A stretch of DNA of 64,000 bases from Amycolatopsis thermophila (GTDB taxonomy: Bacteria; Actinomycetota; Actinomycetes; Mycobacteriales; Pseudonocardiaceae): positions 5,456,001-5,520,000 of the forward strand of contig NZ_JAUSUT010000001.1 in NCBI RefSeq assembly GCF_030814215.1, given 5' to 3'. The notes beneath the pieces are model-generated. The model made no database searches. It saw only the letters and a program-made list of their open reading frames with translations, and was not told the DNA's origin. Made by a program: the position numbers and the translations under genes. Each line of letters opens with the position of its first letter. Positions within the stretch are counted from its first letter, which is position 1. Of this stretch, positions 8,933-18,309 are shown piece after piece.

Positions 8933-9924
8933 ATCACCTCGCCGGTCGCGCGGCCCGCCGGGTCCAGCAGCCAGCCCATGCGTTTCCGCGTGCGCAGGTT
9001 GATCCCGCTGTCGCGGACCGAGAGCCACGGCAGGCGCTCGCCGATCAGCCGCTCCAGCCGGGTGATGTCCGCCAGCGAACTCGTCCACACGGTGAACGCG
9101 ATCGTCGCGTCGCCGGTGATCGAGGCGCACATGCGCAGCTCCGAGAGCGTCGCCAGCGCCGCCACGGTGCGCTCCTGGTCGGCGGGGGAGACGGCCACCA
9201 GCCAGGTGCTGCTGATCGGGTGGCCGGACACCGGCTGCGTCACCTCGCACCGGAACGACAGCGTTCCCGACGCCAGCAGCCGGGCCAGCTGCCGGCGCAC
9301 CGTGGCCGGATTGCGCCCCGTCGCCCGGGCGCAGTCCGCGGCGGTCGCGCGCCCGTCGGTGGCCAGCACCTCGAGCAGCGGGCCGGCGTCGTCCGGGGGC
9401 GTCACCCCGCGCGCCGGCCGCATCGCCTTGGCCGCGGCTTCGAACGCCGCCTCCTGCCACCGGTCGAGCGCGCCCAGCCGCCAGTCCCCGCCGTGACGGT
9501 GCAGCGTGGTGATCACCGAGGTCCGCTGCCGCTCCACCCCGGGCAGCGAGCCCAGGTCGTCGAGCACAAACTCCGTCAGGCCGTCCAGGTCGCGGGTGAG
9601 GGTCGTGACGAGCAGGTCACGGCCCCGCGTGGACTCCTCCACGGTGACCGCCCGGCGATCGGCGCACATCGCCCGGACCACCTCGGCACGGGCACCGGGA
9701 AGGCAGTCCACCTCCACCAGCGCCAGGACGGGAGGCGGGTAGCCGCCACCCCGGTGGGCGGTGACCCAGGCCAGTCCCTCCCGTCGCAGGCGGGCCCACC
9801 GGGCGGCGAGCGTCGCCGGCGTCGAGCCCAGTATCCGGGCCGCCTCGGCCCAGCTGATCCGCGGCGCGATCTGCAGACCGTGCAGCAGCTCGAGGTCGAG
9901 CTCGGTCACCACCGGAGAATGCAC
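8920..9924 (-). CDS. Lrp/AsnC-family transcriptional regulator (tandem)
   Basis: The 334-residue protein has an N-terminal winged helix (LDLELLHGLQIAPRISWAEA), an Lrp effector-type segment, a second helix-turn-helix near residue 160 (LLEVLATDGRATAADCARA) and a second effector segment ending in RLPWLSVRDSGINLRTRKRM. The GTG at 9924 is chosen because GGAGAGGG lies five bases upstream. It diverges from the M20 amidohydrolase / MHS transporter / cyclase operon that starts at 10039, with about 115 bp between them, and is the obvious candidate to regulate it. The effector is unknown. Confidence 0.8.
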   Translation of the reverse strand: MHSPVVTELDLELLHGLQIAPRISWAEAARILGSTPATLAARWARLRREGLAWVTAHRGGGYPPPVLALVEVDCLPGARAEVVRAMCADRRAVTVEESTRGRDLLVTTLTRDLDGLTEFVLDDLGSLPGVERQRTSVITTLHRHGGDWRLGALDRWQEAAFEAAAKAMRPARGVTPPDDAGPLLEVLATDGRATAADCARATGRNPATVRRQLARLLASGTLSFRCEVTQPVSGHPISSTWLVAVSPADQERTVAALATLSELRMCASITGDATIAFTVWTSSLADITRLERLIGERLPWLSVRDSGINLRTRKRMGWLLDPAGRATGEVIPPV

Positions 9925-10038
9925 GGAAACCCTCTCCACAAGCCATCTTGTGCACGAATCCGGGCCATCGGGCCCGGTTGATCGTTACGACCAGCACACT
10001 ACGCGGACACGTTCGCCCCGATGAGGAGGAACCCCAGG

Positions 10039-11247
10039 ATGTCGCTGGTCGCGCAGGCGCGGGAGATGGCGGACGACCTCGTCCGCCTCCGGCGCGCATT
10101 GCACCAGGAGCCCGAGATCGGCTTGCACCTGCCGCGCACCCAGGAGCGGGTGCTGAGCGCGCTCGACGGCCTGCCGCTGGACATCACCACCGGACGGGAC
10201 TGCACGTCGGTCACCGCGGTGCTGCGCGGGCGGGGCCCCGGCGTGGTGCTCCTGCGGGCCGACATGGACGCGCTGCCCGTCCAGGAGGAGACCGGCCTGG
10301 ACTTCGCGTCCCGGATCGACGGCGCGATGCACGGATGCGGACACGACCTGCACACCGCCATGCTCGTCGGCGCGGCCCACCTCCTCGCCGCGCGGCGCGA
10401 CGAACTCGACGGCGACGTGGTGTTCATGTTCCAGCCGGGGGAGGAAGGCTGGGAAGGCGCGCGGACGATGATCCGCGAAGGCGTCCTGGACGCGGCGGGC
10501 CGGCGTCCCGACGCCGCCTACGCGGTGCACGTGTTCTCCACCCTCGGGCCGGCGGGCCGGTTCTCGAGCCGTCCCGGCGTGGCGCTCGCGGCATCCGCGA
10601 CGCTGCGCGTCACCGTCCGCGGCGAGGGCGGCCACGGGTCCACCCCGCACCAGGCCAAGGACCCGGTTCCCGTCCTCGCGGAAATGGTCACCGCCCTGCA
10701 GACCGCCGTCACCCGCCAGTTCGACGTGTTCGACCCGGTCGTCCTGACGATCGGGGTCCTGCGGGCGGGCACGCGCAGCAACGTCATCCCCGCCACCGCG
10801 ACGTTCGAGGCCACCATCCGCACCTTCTCATCCGCGTCGGGGCGGCGGATGCGGGAGGTGGCCCTGCGGGTGGTGTCCGGCATCGCGCAGGCGCATGGCC
10901 TGGACGTCGAGGCGGACTACGCCGAGGGCCGCCCGCCCACGCTGAACGACCCCGGCGAGACCGCGTTCGCCCGCGACGTGATCACCGAAACGTTCGGCGA
11001 CGACCGGTACGCCCCGCTGGCCAACCCGTTCACCGGCGCCGAGGACTTCTCCCGCGTCCTGGAGGAGGTGCCCGGGTGCTTCCTCGCGCTGGGGGCGCTC
11101 CCGCCCGGCGCGGATCCGGACAAGGCGCCCTTCAACCACAGCCCCCGCGCCGTCTTCGACGACTCCGTCCTGCCCGACGGTGCTGCCCTGTTCACCGAGC
11201 TGGCCCGCCGCCGGCTCCACCTCACCTCCCGGAAAGGCCGCCGATGA
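10039..11247 (+). CDS. M20-family amidohydrolase (hippurate/N-acyl amino acid hydrolase type)
   Basis: The 402-residue protein has the M20D metal-site order: RADMDALPVQEET, MHGCGHDLHTAMLVG (about residue 97) and GEEGWEGA, then a dimerisation domain, ending near NPFTGAEDFSRVLEEVPG. Such enzymes cleave N-acyl or aryl amides of amino acids, hippurate or indole-acetyl amino acids in the cytoplasm. It starts at the ATG at 10039, with AGGAGG at 10023-10028; the ATG at 10021 precedes this ribosome binding site. Its stop overlaps the next start (ATGA). With the transporter and cyclase-family hydrolase it forms a dedicated amide-degrading operon. Confidence 0.88.
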   Translation: MSLVAQAREMADDLVRLRRALHQEPEIGLHLPRTQERVLSALDGLPLDITTGRDCTSVTAVLRGRGPGVVLLRADMDALPVQEETGLDFASRIDGAMHGCGHDLHTAMLVGAAHLLAARRDELDGDVVFMFQPGEEGWEGARTMIREGVLDAAGRRPDAAYAVHVFSTLGPAGRFSSRPGVALAASATLRVTVRGEGGHGSTPHQAKDPVPVLAEMVTALQTAVTRQFDVFDPVVLTIGVLRAGTRSNVIPATATFEATIRTFSSASGRRMREVALRVVSGIAQAHGLDVEADYAEGRPPTLNDPGETAFARDVITETFGDDRYAPLANPFTGAEDFSRVLEEVPGCFLALGALPPGADPDKAPFNHSPRAVFDDSVLPDGAALFTELARRRLHLTSRKGRR

Positions 11248-12521
11248 CCCACACCGCCCAGCCCAGCACCACCCGGACCACCCGGCGCACGCCGCAGCTC
11301 GTCGGCACCGCGCTGGGCCACGCCCTGGAGTGGTACGACTGGGGCATCTACGCGATCTTCGTGCCGTTCTTCGCCACCCAGTTCTTCCACCAGGGAAACC
11401 AGCTTTCGGCCGTGCTGTCGAGCCTCGCCGTCTTCGCCGTGGGGTTCGTCGCGCGGCCGCTCGGCGGCTTCGTGTTCGGCTGGCTGGCGGACCGCATCGG
11501 GCGCAAGACCGCCATGTCGGCGACCGTGGCGACCATCGCCGTGGCCAGCTTCGCCATCGGCGTCTCGCCGACCTACGCCGGCGTCGGTGCGTGGGCTTCG
11601 CTGATCCTGCTGGTGGCCCGCGTCGTGCAGGGACTCGCCTGCGGGGGCGAGCTCCCGTCGGCCCAGACCTACCTCTCGGAAATCGCGCCCGCGGGCAAAC
11701 GCGGCGCCTGGTCCAGCCTGATCTACATCGCCAGCGTCTTCGGCAACACCGTGGGGGTGCTGCTCGGCCTGGTCCTGACCCTCACCCTGTCCGCCGCCCA
11801 GATGCACGCGTTCGGCTGGCGGATCCCGTTCCTGCTCGGCGGCGTGTTCGGTCTGGTGGCCGTCTACATGCGACGGAAGATGTCCGAGACGGAGACCTTC
11901 GCGAAGGCCGGCCGCGACCGGTCCCCGTTGTGGCCCGAGCTCGTGCGGCACCGCACGGAGGCGCTGCGCGTGATCGGCCTGTCCGTCGGCTTCACGGTCG
12001 TCTACTACTCGTGGGTCGTGGCCGCGCCGGCCTACGCCATCAGCTCCCTGCACCTGTCCTCGTCCGGCGCGTTGTGGGCCGGAGTGGCCTCGAGCGTGGT
12101 CCTGATGGCCGTGATGCCGTTCTGGGGCAGGCTGTCCGACCGGATCGGGCGCAAGCCCGTCCTGCTGATTTCCACGATCGGCGGTGCGGTCGTGCTCTAC
12201 CCGGTGCAGTTTCTCGTGCGGGACAACGCGTGGCAGCTCTTCGCGGGCATGACCATCGCCGCGGTGTTCATCTCCGCGGGGGTGTCGATCCTGCCTGCGG
12301 TGTACGCGGAGATGTTCCCCACCCGCATCCGGGCCGTCGGGCTGGCCGTACCGTACTCGGTGGCGGTGGCGATCTTCGGCGGAACGGCCCCGTACCTGCA
12401 GACCTGGATCGGCGCCAGCCTGGGGCAGTCGTCCTACACCGGCTACGTGGTGGTCCTGCTGCTCGTGTCCGCCGTGGTGATCGCCAGGATGCCGGAGACC
12501 CGCGGAAAGGACCTCACGTGA
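11244..12521 (+). CDS. MHS-family MFS transporter
   Basis: This 425-residue, about 12-helix transporter opens with GHALEWYDWGIYAIF, typical of the metabolite:H+ symporter (ShiA/ProP/KgtP) family, and has the MFS loop motif GWLADRIGRKT between helices 2 and 3 and its repeat GRLSDRIGRKP in the second half. It probably brings an organic acid or acyl amide into the cell for the coupled hydrolases. It overlaps its upstream neighbour (ATGA) and its downstream neighbour (GTGA). Confidence 0.87.
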   Translation: MTHTAQPSTTRTTRRTPQLVGTALGHALEWYDWGIYAIFVPFFATQFFHQGNQLSAVLSSLAVFAVGFVARPLGGFVFGWLADRIGRKTAMSATVATIAVASFAIGVSPTYAGVGAWASLILLVARVVQGLACGGELPSAQTYLSEIAPAGKRGAWSSLIYIASVFGNTVGVLLGLVLTLTLSAAQMHAFGWRIPFLLGGVFGLVAVYMRRKMSETETFAKAGRDRSPLWPELVRHRTEALRVIGLSVGFTVVYYSWVVAAPAYAISSLHLSSSGALWAGVASSVVLMAVMPFWGRLSDRIGRKPVLLISTIGGAVVLYPVQFLVRDNAWQLFAGMTIAAVFISAGVSILPAVYAEMFPTRIRAVGLAVPYSVAVAIFGGTAPYLQTWIGASLGQSSYTGYVVVLLLVSAVVIARMPETRGKDLT

Positions 12522-13327
12522 GCGACTCCCTCCTCGGCGCGCTCGCCGCCGCCCGGATCATCGACCTCGCGCAGCCGCTGCGGGAGGGCATGCCCTGCTC
12601 ACCCACGCACCCGGGGTTCCACCTGGCGCTGACCCGCCGTCACGGGGACGCGGCCAGGCCGGACGGGATGACCGGGTCGCACGAGCTGATCGTGTTCGGC
12701 GGTCACGTCGGCACCCACATGGACGCGCTGTCGCACGTCGCGGTGGACGGCCGCTTCCACGGGGGAGCGCCGGTCACGGTGGAGAACGGCCGCTACGCCA
12801 GTCACGGGATCGACGAGGTGGCGCCGATGGTGTGCCGGGGCGTGCTCGTCGACGTTCCCGCGCTGCGCGGCGTCGGCCGGCTGCCGGCGGGGGAGCCCGT
12901 CACCGCCGAGGACCTGCGAAACGCCGACGTCCGCCCGGGCGACGTCGTGCTCATCCGGACCGGATGGGCTCAGCTGTGGCACGACCGCGACGCCTACCTG
13001 GGCACGGACAGCGGCGTGCCGGGTCTCACGGCCGACGGCGCGCAGCACCTGGCCGCCGCCGGTGTCCGCGCGGTCGGCGCCGACACGATCGCGCTGGAGC
13101 ACGTTCCGGCCGGATCCGGCCTGGCGAGCCTGCCCGTGCACCGGATCCTCCTGCAGGACAACGGGATCAACCTGATCGAGGTGATGAACCTCGAGCCGCT
13201 GGCCCAGGCCGGCGCGGGCGAGTTCGTCTTCGTCGGCGCGCCCCTGCCGATCGTCGGAGCGACCGGGGCGCCGATCCGCCCGCTGGCGTTGGTGGAGGGC
13301 CCGCCGGACCGGGTCACCCCCGGCTGA
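12518..13327 (+). CDS. Cyclase-family (kynurenine formamidase-like) hydrolase
   Basis: The 269-residue protein has the family metal motif HVGTHMDALSH (HxGTHxDxxxH, about residues 67-77) and the downstream residues HVPAGSGLASLPVHRILL. This family includes kynurenine formamidase, isatin hydrolase and other amide-ring-opening Mn/Zn hydrolases. The GTG at 12518 overlaps the transporter stop. With the M20 enzyme it suggests stepwise amide hydrolysis of an imported cyclic or N-acyl compound. The exact substrate cannot be read from sequence. Its 3' end overlaps the convergent DUF3040 gene by 14 bases. Confidence 0.82.
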   Translation: MSDSLLGALAAARIIDLAQPLREGMPCSPTHPGFHLALTRRHGDAARPDGMTGSHELIVFGGHVGTHMDALSHVAVDGRFHGGAPVTVENGRYASHGIDEVAPMVCRGVLVDVPALRGVGRLPAGEPVTAEDLRNADVRPGDVVLIRTGWAQLWHDRDAYLGTDSGVPGLTADGAQHLAAAGVRAVGADTIALEHVPAGSGLASLPVHRILLQDNGINLIEVMNLEPLAQAGAGEFVFVGAPLPIVGATGAPIRPLALVEGPPDRVTPG

Positions 13328-13676
13328 ACGGGTCCGGCATCGGCGGGGCCGCGGACCGGTCCGGGCACAGCAGGTCCGCGACGATGACCGCGACCGCGCT
13401 GATCACCACGACGACCCCGATCGAGACCAGCGTGGTCAGGCCGGCCAGGCCCGCCACGACGGCGTCGGCGAGTCCCAGCGCGGCCGCCGTCCCGGCCGGC
13501 CACCTCACGAACCGGCTCCGCCGTGCCGGGGCGGTGCCGGTTCGCGGCTCGGGCCAGGACGACGGGCCGCGCGGTGATTCGGCGAAGAGCCCGGCCAGCG
13601 TCGCCAACCCCGGCTCGGCCGACAGGTCCCACTCGATCGCGGCGAGTGCTCGACGCTGCTGGGACGACAAGGTCAT
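13314..13676 (-). CDS. DUF3040 small membrane protein
   Basis: The 120-residue protein starts MTLSSQQRRALAAIEWDL, the hallmark DUF3040 N-terminus (a short acidic helix that also occurs in many actinobacterial proteins), and has two hydrophobic segments near residues 65-102. Function is unknown in the family. It is convergent with the cyclase-family gene. A second DUF3040 gene lies at 16673-17023, so the pair brackets the acetate genes. Confidence 0.75.
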   Translation of the reverse strand: MTLSSQQRRALAAIEWDLSAEPGLATLAGLFAESPRGPSSWPEPRTGTAPARRSRFVRWPAGTAAALGLADAVVAGLAGLTTLVSIGVVVVISAVAVIVADLLCPDRSAAPPMPDPFSRG

Positions 13677-13728
13677 GACTGCTCCCTCGGCGGCCTGCGC
13701 CGGCCACGTCGGCGCGGGCCGCCCCGAC

Positions 13729-15843
13729 TCAGCCGGCGGTCCCGAAGGACTTGATCTCTTCTTCCTCCTGGGGGGTGAGCTCGCGCGGCGCCTCTCCGTG
13801 GTCGAGTTTCGCGCGCTGGATGCGATGCCGGATGTCGTCGACGACCTCCGGGTTCGCGAGCGTGGACACGTCCCCGACGTCGGCGAAGTTGGAGATCCCG
13901 GCGATGACCCGCCGCATGATCTTCCCGGACCTCGTCTTGGGCATGTCGGACACGATCCACACGTGCTTCGGCCGGGCGATCTTGCCGATCTCCCGGTCGA
14001 TGGCCACCGACACCTTGTTCTCGATCTCGGTGCTGGCCTGGCGACCGGGTTTGAGGGACACGTACATCTCGACCGCGCGTCCCCGCTCCTCGTCGACCAC
14101 CGGGACCGCCGCGGCCTCGGCGACCTCGTCGACCGTCAGGCACGCCGATTCCAGCTCCTTGGTGCCCAGCCGGTGCCCGGCGACGTTGATCACGTCGTCG
14201 ACGCGGCCGAGGATCCGGAAGTAGCCGTCGTCGGCCTGCACCGCCCCGTCACCGGCGAAGTACGGCCAGTCGTGCCAGTCCTTGCTCTGCGGGTTCCGGC
14301 AGTACTTCCGGTAGTAGGTGTCCACGAAGCGTTCGGGCTGGCCCCAGATTCCCTGGAACACACCCGGCCACGGGTTGCGGATGCAGATGTTGCCCGCGCG
14401 CCCGGTGCCCGCCTCGACCGTGTTGCCCTCCTCGTCGTAGATCACCGGGAAGATACCGAGCGCACCGGGCCCGCAGCTGCCCGGTTTCATCGGTTGCAAC
14501 GCCGGCAGGGTGCTGCCGAGGAAGCCACCGGTCTCGGTCTGCCACCAGGTGTCCACGACCGCGGCCTCGCCCTTGCCCACGACACGGTGGTACCAGCGCC
14601 AGACCTCGGGCTCGATCGGCTCGCCCACGGTCGTCATGTGCTTGAAGTGGTAGTCGTACCGGGCGGGCTCGTCCGGGCCGAGCTTGCGCAGCATCCGGAT
14701 CGTGGTGGGCGCGGTGTGGAAGATGTTCACACCCAGCCGCTCGGCGATCCGCCAGCAGCGCCCCGGATCGGGGTAGGTGGGCGCGCCCTCGTACAGCACG
14801 CTGGTCGTGCCCAGCGACAGCGGGCCGTAGACGATGTAGGAATGGCCGGTGATCCACCCGATGTCGGCGCAGCACCAGTAAGTGTCCTCCGGGTGGATGT
14901 CCTGGTAGTACTTCGACGTCCCGGCCACGTAGGCGAGGTACCCGCCGGTGGAGTGCTGGCATCCCTTGGGCCTGCCCGTGGTGCCGCTGGTGTACATCAG
15001 GAACAGCGGCGCGTCCGCGGGCATCGGCACGGGCTCCACCACCCGGCCGCGGTAGCGGGCGAGGACGTCGTCGGCGAAGGCGTCCCGGCCGTCGACCATC
15101 GGCGTGGCCGAGCTGTACCGGCCGGGATAGCGGCGGAACACCAGGACCCGGTCGACCTCCTGGCCCTGCCGGGCCGCCTCGGCCACCGCCTCGTCGGCCT
15201 TGGCCTTGTGGTCGACCAGCTGGCCGTTGCGGTGGTAGGCGTCCATCGTCACCAGGACCCGGCTGCCGGAGTCGGCGATCCGGCCGCCGCACGCGGCGCC
15301 GCTGAACCCGCCGAAGACCTCCGAGTGGATCACCCCCAGCCGGGCGCACGCCAGCATCGCCACCGGCAGCTCCGGCACCATCGGCAGGTGGAACGTGACC
15401 CGGTCGCCGGGCTCGAGCCCGCAGTCCTCGCGCAGCAGCGCCGCGAACTCGTTGACCCGCCGGTGGAGTTCCTGGTAGGTGATGACGACCGTCGCCTCGT
15501 CCTCGGGCTCGGGAACCCAGATGAACGCCGCCTTGTTGCGGTCGGCCGCCAGGTGCCGGTCCACGCAGTTGTAACAGGCGTTGAGCCGGCCACCCACGAA
15601 CCACTGCCAGAACGGCGGATTACTGGTGTCCAGAATGGTGTGCCAGTAGGAGTCCCAGGTGAGCAGCTCGGCGTATTCGGCGAAACAGCCGGGAAAACGG
15701 TCCTCGGCGAAACGCTCGACGATGGCCGGGTCGGTGGCGTTGGCCTGGCCGATGAACTTCGGCGAAGGCGAGAAGTAGCCTTCCTCCCGCCAGTGCACCG
15801 CGATCTGTGATTCGGAAAGGGGAACCTCGTCCTCGATGGTCAT
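13729..15843 (-). CDS. acs: Acetyl-CoA synthetase
   Basis: The 704-residue ANL-superfamily protein has the order and length of acetyl-CoA synthetases (about 650): N-terminal ACAS domain, MYTSGTTGRPKGCQHS (P-loop, about residue 300), WITGHSYIVYGPLSLG, DTWWQTETGGF, YFAGDGAVQADDGYF and PKTRSGKIMRRV with the catalytic, acetylation-controlled Lys. It activates acetate to acetyl-CoA via acetyl-AMP. It lies 83 bp downstream of a SatP-type acetate transporter on the same strand, so uptake and activation of acetate (or propionate) are encoded together. Confidence 0.9.
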   Translation of the reverse strand: MTIEDEVPLSESQIAVHWREEGYFSPSPKFIGQANATDPAIVERFAEDRFPGCFAEYAELLTWDSYWHTILDTSNPPFWQWFVGGRLNACYNCVDRHLAADRNKAAFIWVPEPEDEATVVITYQELHRRVNEFAALLREDCGLEPGDRVTFHLPMVPELPVAMLACARLGVIHSEVFGGFSGAACGGRIADSGSRVLVTMDAYHRNGQLVDHKAKADEAVAEAARQGQEVDRVLVFRRYPGRYSSATPMVDGRDAFADDVLARYRGRVVEPVPMPADAPLFLMYTSGTTGRPKGCQHSTGGYLAYVAGTSKYYQDIHPEDTYWCCADIGWITGHSYIVYGPLSLGTTSVLYEGAPTYPDPGRCWRIAERLGVNIFHTAPTTIRMLRKLGPDEPARYDYHFKHMTTVGEPIEPEVWRWYHRVVGKGEAAVVDTWWQTETGGFLGSTLPALQPMKPGSCGPGALGIFPVIYDEEGNTVEAGTGRAGNICIRNPWPGVFQGIWGQPERFVDTYYRKYCRNPQSKDWHDWPYFAGDGAVQADDGYFRILGRVDDVINVAGHRLGTKELESACLTVDEVAEAAAVPVVDEERGRAVEMYVSLKPGRQASTEIENKVSVAIDREIGKIARPKHVWIVSDMPKTRSGKIMRRVIAGISNFADVGDVSTLANPEVVDDIRHRIQRAKLDHGEAPRELTPQEEEEIKSFGTAG

Positions 15844-15926
15844 GTGTCTCAGCCTCCCGGCCGATCTGGAAAACCGGCGGAAGGGGCTTCAGCGCGGATG
15901 ATTCGCGCCAAAGCTCCTTCGTGCGC

Positions 15927-16565
15927 TCATCGATGCGGCGCCGATGACAGCGGGAACAGCGGCACCAGGGTCCGCTTCCAGGTGAAGTTGGTGACCCCCG
16001 CGAAGGAGGCGTACCAGGCCAGGACAGCCGTCACCAGGCCGAGCCAGCCACCCACCTTCGCCATGGCCGGCGAGGATGCCCACACCCCGATCGTCAGGAA
16101 CAGGAAGGTCAGCGTCAGGAACACGAAGACGGCCAGCACGGCGCCGCTCACGCGCGCCGCGGCCACCGTCATGTAGGCGGTGAAGATCGTCCACGCCAGC
16201 AGGAACAGCCCGGTCGCGGTCGCCGCGCTGGCCCCGAGCCCGGGCTCGACGAACTTCACATATGCCGCGAAGGACAACCAGAACGCCCCGAACGAGGTGA
16301 ACGCCAGCGCGCCGAAGGTGTTGCCCTTGCGGAACTCCCACATGCCGGCCAGGAACTGCGCCAGCCCGCCGTAGAAGAGGGCGAGCGGCAGCACCACGGC
16401 TTCCAGGGTGGTGTTGCTGATCAGATTGGCGTTGAACACGCTGAGCACGAAGGTCGTCATCGCGAACGCGGCCAGGCCCAGTGGTGCCGGATCGGCGATG
16501 TGGGCGCCCGGATCGACCTGTGGCGTGACCGGCGCTTCAACCGCACCTTTCTCCGTATGTACCAT
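15927..16565 (-). CDS. satP: GPR1/FUN34/YaaH-family acetate transporter
   Basis: The 212-residue membrane protein carries the family features ADPAPLGLAAFAMTTF (the NPAPLGL motif region), an FYGGLAQFLAGMWEF segment and six hydrophobic helices. The family moves acetate/succinate with protons. ATG 16565 has GAAGGAG five bases upstream, which favours it over further upstream starts. It is the first gene of the satP-acs operon. Confidence 0.88.
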   Translation of the reverse strand: MVHTEKGAVEAPVTPQVDPGAHIADPAPLGLAAFAMTTFVLSVFNANLISNTTLEAVVLPLALFYGGLAQFLAGMWEFRKGNTFGALAFTSFGAFWLSFAAYVKFVEPGLGASAATATGLFLLAWTIFTAYMTVAAARVSGAVLAVFVFLTLTFLFLTIGVWASSPAMAKVGGWLGLVTAVLAWYASFAGVTNFTWKRTLVPLFPLSSAPHR

Positions 16566-16672
16566 CACAACTCCTTCTCGCGGACAACCGGCTAGAAGCC
16601 GACGCCATCGTTGTGTGACGTACATCTCAGATTAGTCCGGTGTGGCGATATCCACCCGCTGCGCGCAATCGG

Positions 16673-17023
16673 TCAAGCGGGTGTGGGGCGGGCGCACCGC
16701 GGGCACTCGCGGGCGGGCGCCGGCCATTTCCCCGCGCAGTACCGGCAGTAGTAGCGGCGCGCCCACCACACGACGGCCAGTGTGGGTACGGTCGCGGTGA
16801 GTAGCAGCCCGGCGCCCAGGCACGCGGGGACGGCGAGCAGGTCGCCGAGAGCCACCAGCACCACGGCGAGCGCGACGCCCGCCGAGAGCAGGAGCACCGC
16901 GAGGAACGACGGGGGACCGCCCGGCCGCATCCGGGCGAGACGGCGATCGAGCTCCGGGTCCGCCGCCTGCAGCGCGCGCTCCAGCTCGCGCAGCGCCCGC
17001 TCCTCGTCGTCGCTCAGCTTCAC
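16673..17023 (-). CDS. DUF3040 small membrane protein
   Basis: The 116-residue product begins VKLSDDEERALRELERAL (DUF3040 motif), has two to three hydrophobic segments and ends with a CRYCAGKWPAPARECPRCARP tail, split here as CRYC and CPRC pairs resembling a small zinc ribbon. It uses GTG 17023 with AAGGAGAGG eight bases upstream. The Cys-pair tail is not present in the other DUF3040 protein of the window. Function unknown. Confidence 0.72.
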   Translation of the reverse strand: MKLSDDEERALRELERALQAADPELDRRLARMRPGGPPSFLAVLLLSAGVALAVVLVALGDLLAVPACLGAGLLLTATVPTLAVVWWARRYYCRYCAGKWPAPARECPRCARPTPA

Positions 17024-17612
17024 CCGTGCCTCTCCTTCACTACCGCTCGCCCAGGATAACGGCAGGGAAATCGCGATCAGCGGCCGAAGTGTCGCAGCTC
17101 GCCGCCGCCACCGGTCCCGGTCGCATAGCGCGACCGGCCGATCCCGCGGAGTGCCGGCCCGGGGGTCGCCGGGCGTGAGCTCAGGCGCCGGCGAGGACGG
17201 GCTTGACGGCGGCGACCGGCCGTAGCACTGGTAGACGGGCCGCACCGCGTGGCTTGCCCGCCCGGGCCCGGCGGCCGGATCGGCAGTTTCGCGCGGAGCG
17301 CGATCTGCCTGTGCATGCGGGCTGAGGGCGCCGACTCCTCCACGTAGCCGGGCGTGTCGTAGTAGTCGCCGAGGCTGGAGGTGTGGGTGAGGGGGTGGTG
17401 CACGATCCTGGATGCGATGTCCGCAGCCGCCGGGGAAGCTGCCGAGTCGGGCGCCGTGGGCGAGTCTTCCTCGCTCGACTCGCCCACGCGGTCGAGCGCG
17501 CGGGTCAGGCCGGGCGCCTGTTGCCACCGTTCGTCCGCGGCGAGCGCAGCCGCACCACCACCGCCGACGGCGGCGCCGGGCTCGGGTTGGCTCCGGGTCC
17601 GGCCGCCGACGC
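17024..17612. other. 589-bp stretch without a convincing gene
   Basis: No reading frame here has a good start, ribosome binding site or recognisable domain. An open frame on the minus strand (17077-17631) begins inside the secreted-protein gene and is a low-complexity Arg/Ala/Pro reading. The only clear structure is the hairpin at 17455-17488. It may be decayed DNA. Confidence 0.5.
17455..17488 (-). terminator. 12-bp inverted repeat downstream of the secreted-protein gene
   Basis: CGTGGGCGAGTC and GACTCGCCCACG pair perfectly over 12 bp around a 10-nt loop (17467-17476). It lies about 125 bp downstream of the stop of the minus-strand secreted-protein gene and may terminate its transcript. There is no T-tract. 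Confidence 0.4.
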
Positions 17613-18005
17613 TCAGTTGTCGTTGTACCACTGCGCCGTGCGCTGGTAGGCGTACGGTGTGCCGGACTTGTGCAGGTAGACGCGGAAGTTGATGTAGGCG
17701 TTCTCCGGGAGGTCGTGTCCGCTCTCGCTGGCGTCGGCGAGGTCGCAGTTGCCGCTGCCGCCCGCGCTGAGGGTGTAGGAGCCGCCGTTCCAGTACACGT
17801 CGAGGCCGACCGCCCAGCCGTCCGGTTCCTGGTCGCAGACGTAGACGTAGTCACCGTGCTCGGTGAACCACGCGACGCCGCCGGGGTCCGGGTCGGCGGT
17901 TTGGACCTCGTGATCGATGGCGGCCGCTTCCGGCGCGCCCAGCAGCGCGGTCGTGGTGAGAACACCGGCACTGACGAGGCCGGCGAGCTTGCGTGAGCGT
18001 TTCAT
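17613..18005 (-). CDS. Small secreted protein of unknown function
   Basis: The 130-residue protein has a classical signal peptide (MKRSRKLAGLVSAGVLTTTA then an AAA-I cleavage region near residue 29). The mature part is about 100 residues, rich in Asp, Gly, Tyr and Trp, with two Cys (VCDQEP, GNCDLA) that could form a disulfide. The sequence looks like a compact beta-rich extracellular protein; I do not recognise a named family. GAGGGTG precedes the ATG. It appears monocistronic, divergent from the luciferase-like gene. Confidence 0.72.
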   Translation of the reverse strand: MKRSRKLAGLVSAGVLTTTALLGAPEAAAIDHEVQTADPDPGGVAWFTEHGDYVYVCDQEPDGWAVGLDVYWNGGSYTLSAGGSGNCDLADASESGHDLPENAYINFRVYLHKSGTPYAYQRTAQWYNDN

Positions 18006-18216
18006 CGCACCCTCGTTTCGGTGGCAACAGGAGCTGTCCGTATCGGAATGATCTTCGCATTCCGCGGGTACGGGGAGTGGACGTCCCGCTGGCGCGTGGC
18101 TTCACCGTCCGCCGTGGAAAACCCCGTGTGGTGCCCCGATGTGCGGCGTCGGTGCGGTTTCGGTACGGGTTCTCGGTTGGACGGAGAGGAGGGGACAGGG
18201 ACGGGCTCAGATCAGT

Positions 18217-18257
18217 GGACCCAGGTCACAGTCTCCGCTGCCGTCAGCGGCCAGACT
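18217..18257 (+). promoter_or_regulatory. Island promoter module, copy A
   Basis: GGACCCAGGTCACAGTC (18217-18233), an 18-nt spacer and the -10-like hexamer CAGACT (18252-18257). The same layout occurs at 20115, 24339, 37764 and, on the other strand, 37733. The TCACA lies at about -38 to -34 relative to the predicted start site, where the inner half of a class II Crp-type site would be. The predicted transcript begins about 46 nt before the luciferase-like gene. Confidence 0.65.
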
Positions 18258-18309
18258 CGACCGAGCCGGAGGTGACGGCGGCACACGAGACAGGACAGGA
18301 GCCTTTCCG

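Noticed and set aside
12832..15810. 992-codon plus-strand frame
   Set aside because: Antisense to the acetyl-CoA synthetase gene, and out of frame with the cyclase-family gene; no start context or homology.
17077..17631. 184-codon minus-strand frame after the secreted-protein gene
   Set aside because: Starts within another gene in a different frame, has no ribosome binding site, and is low-complexity. Kept as unassigned sequence.
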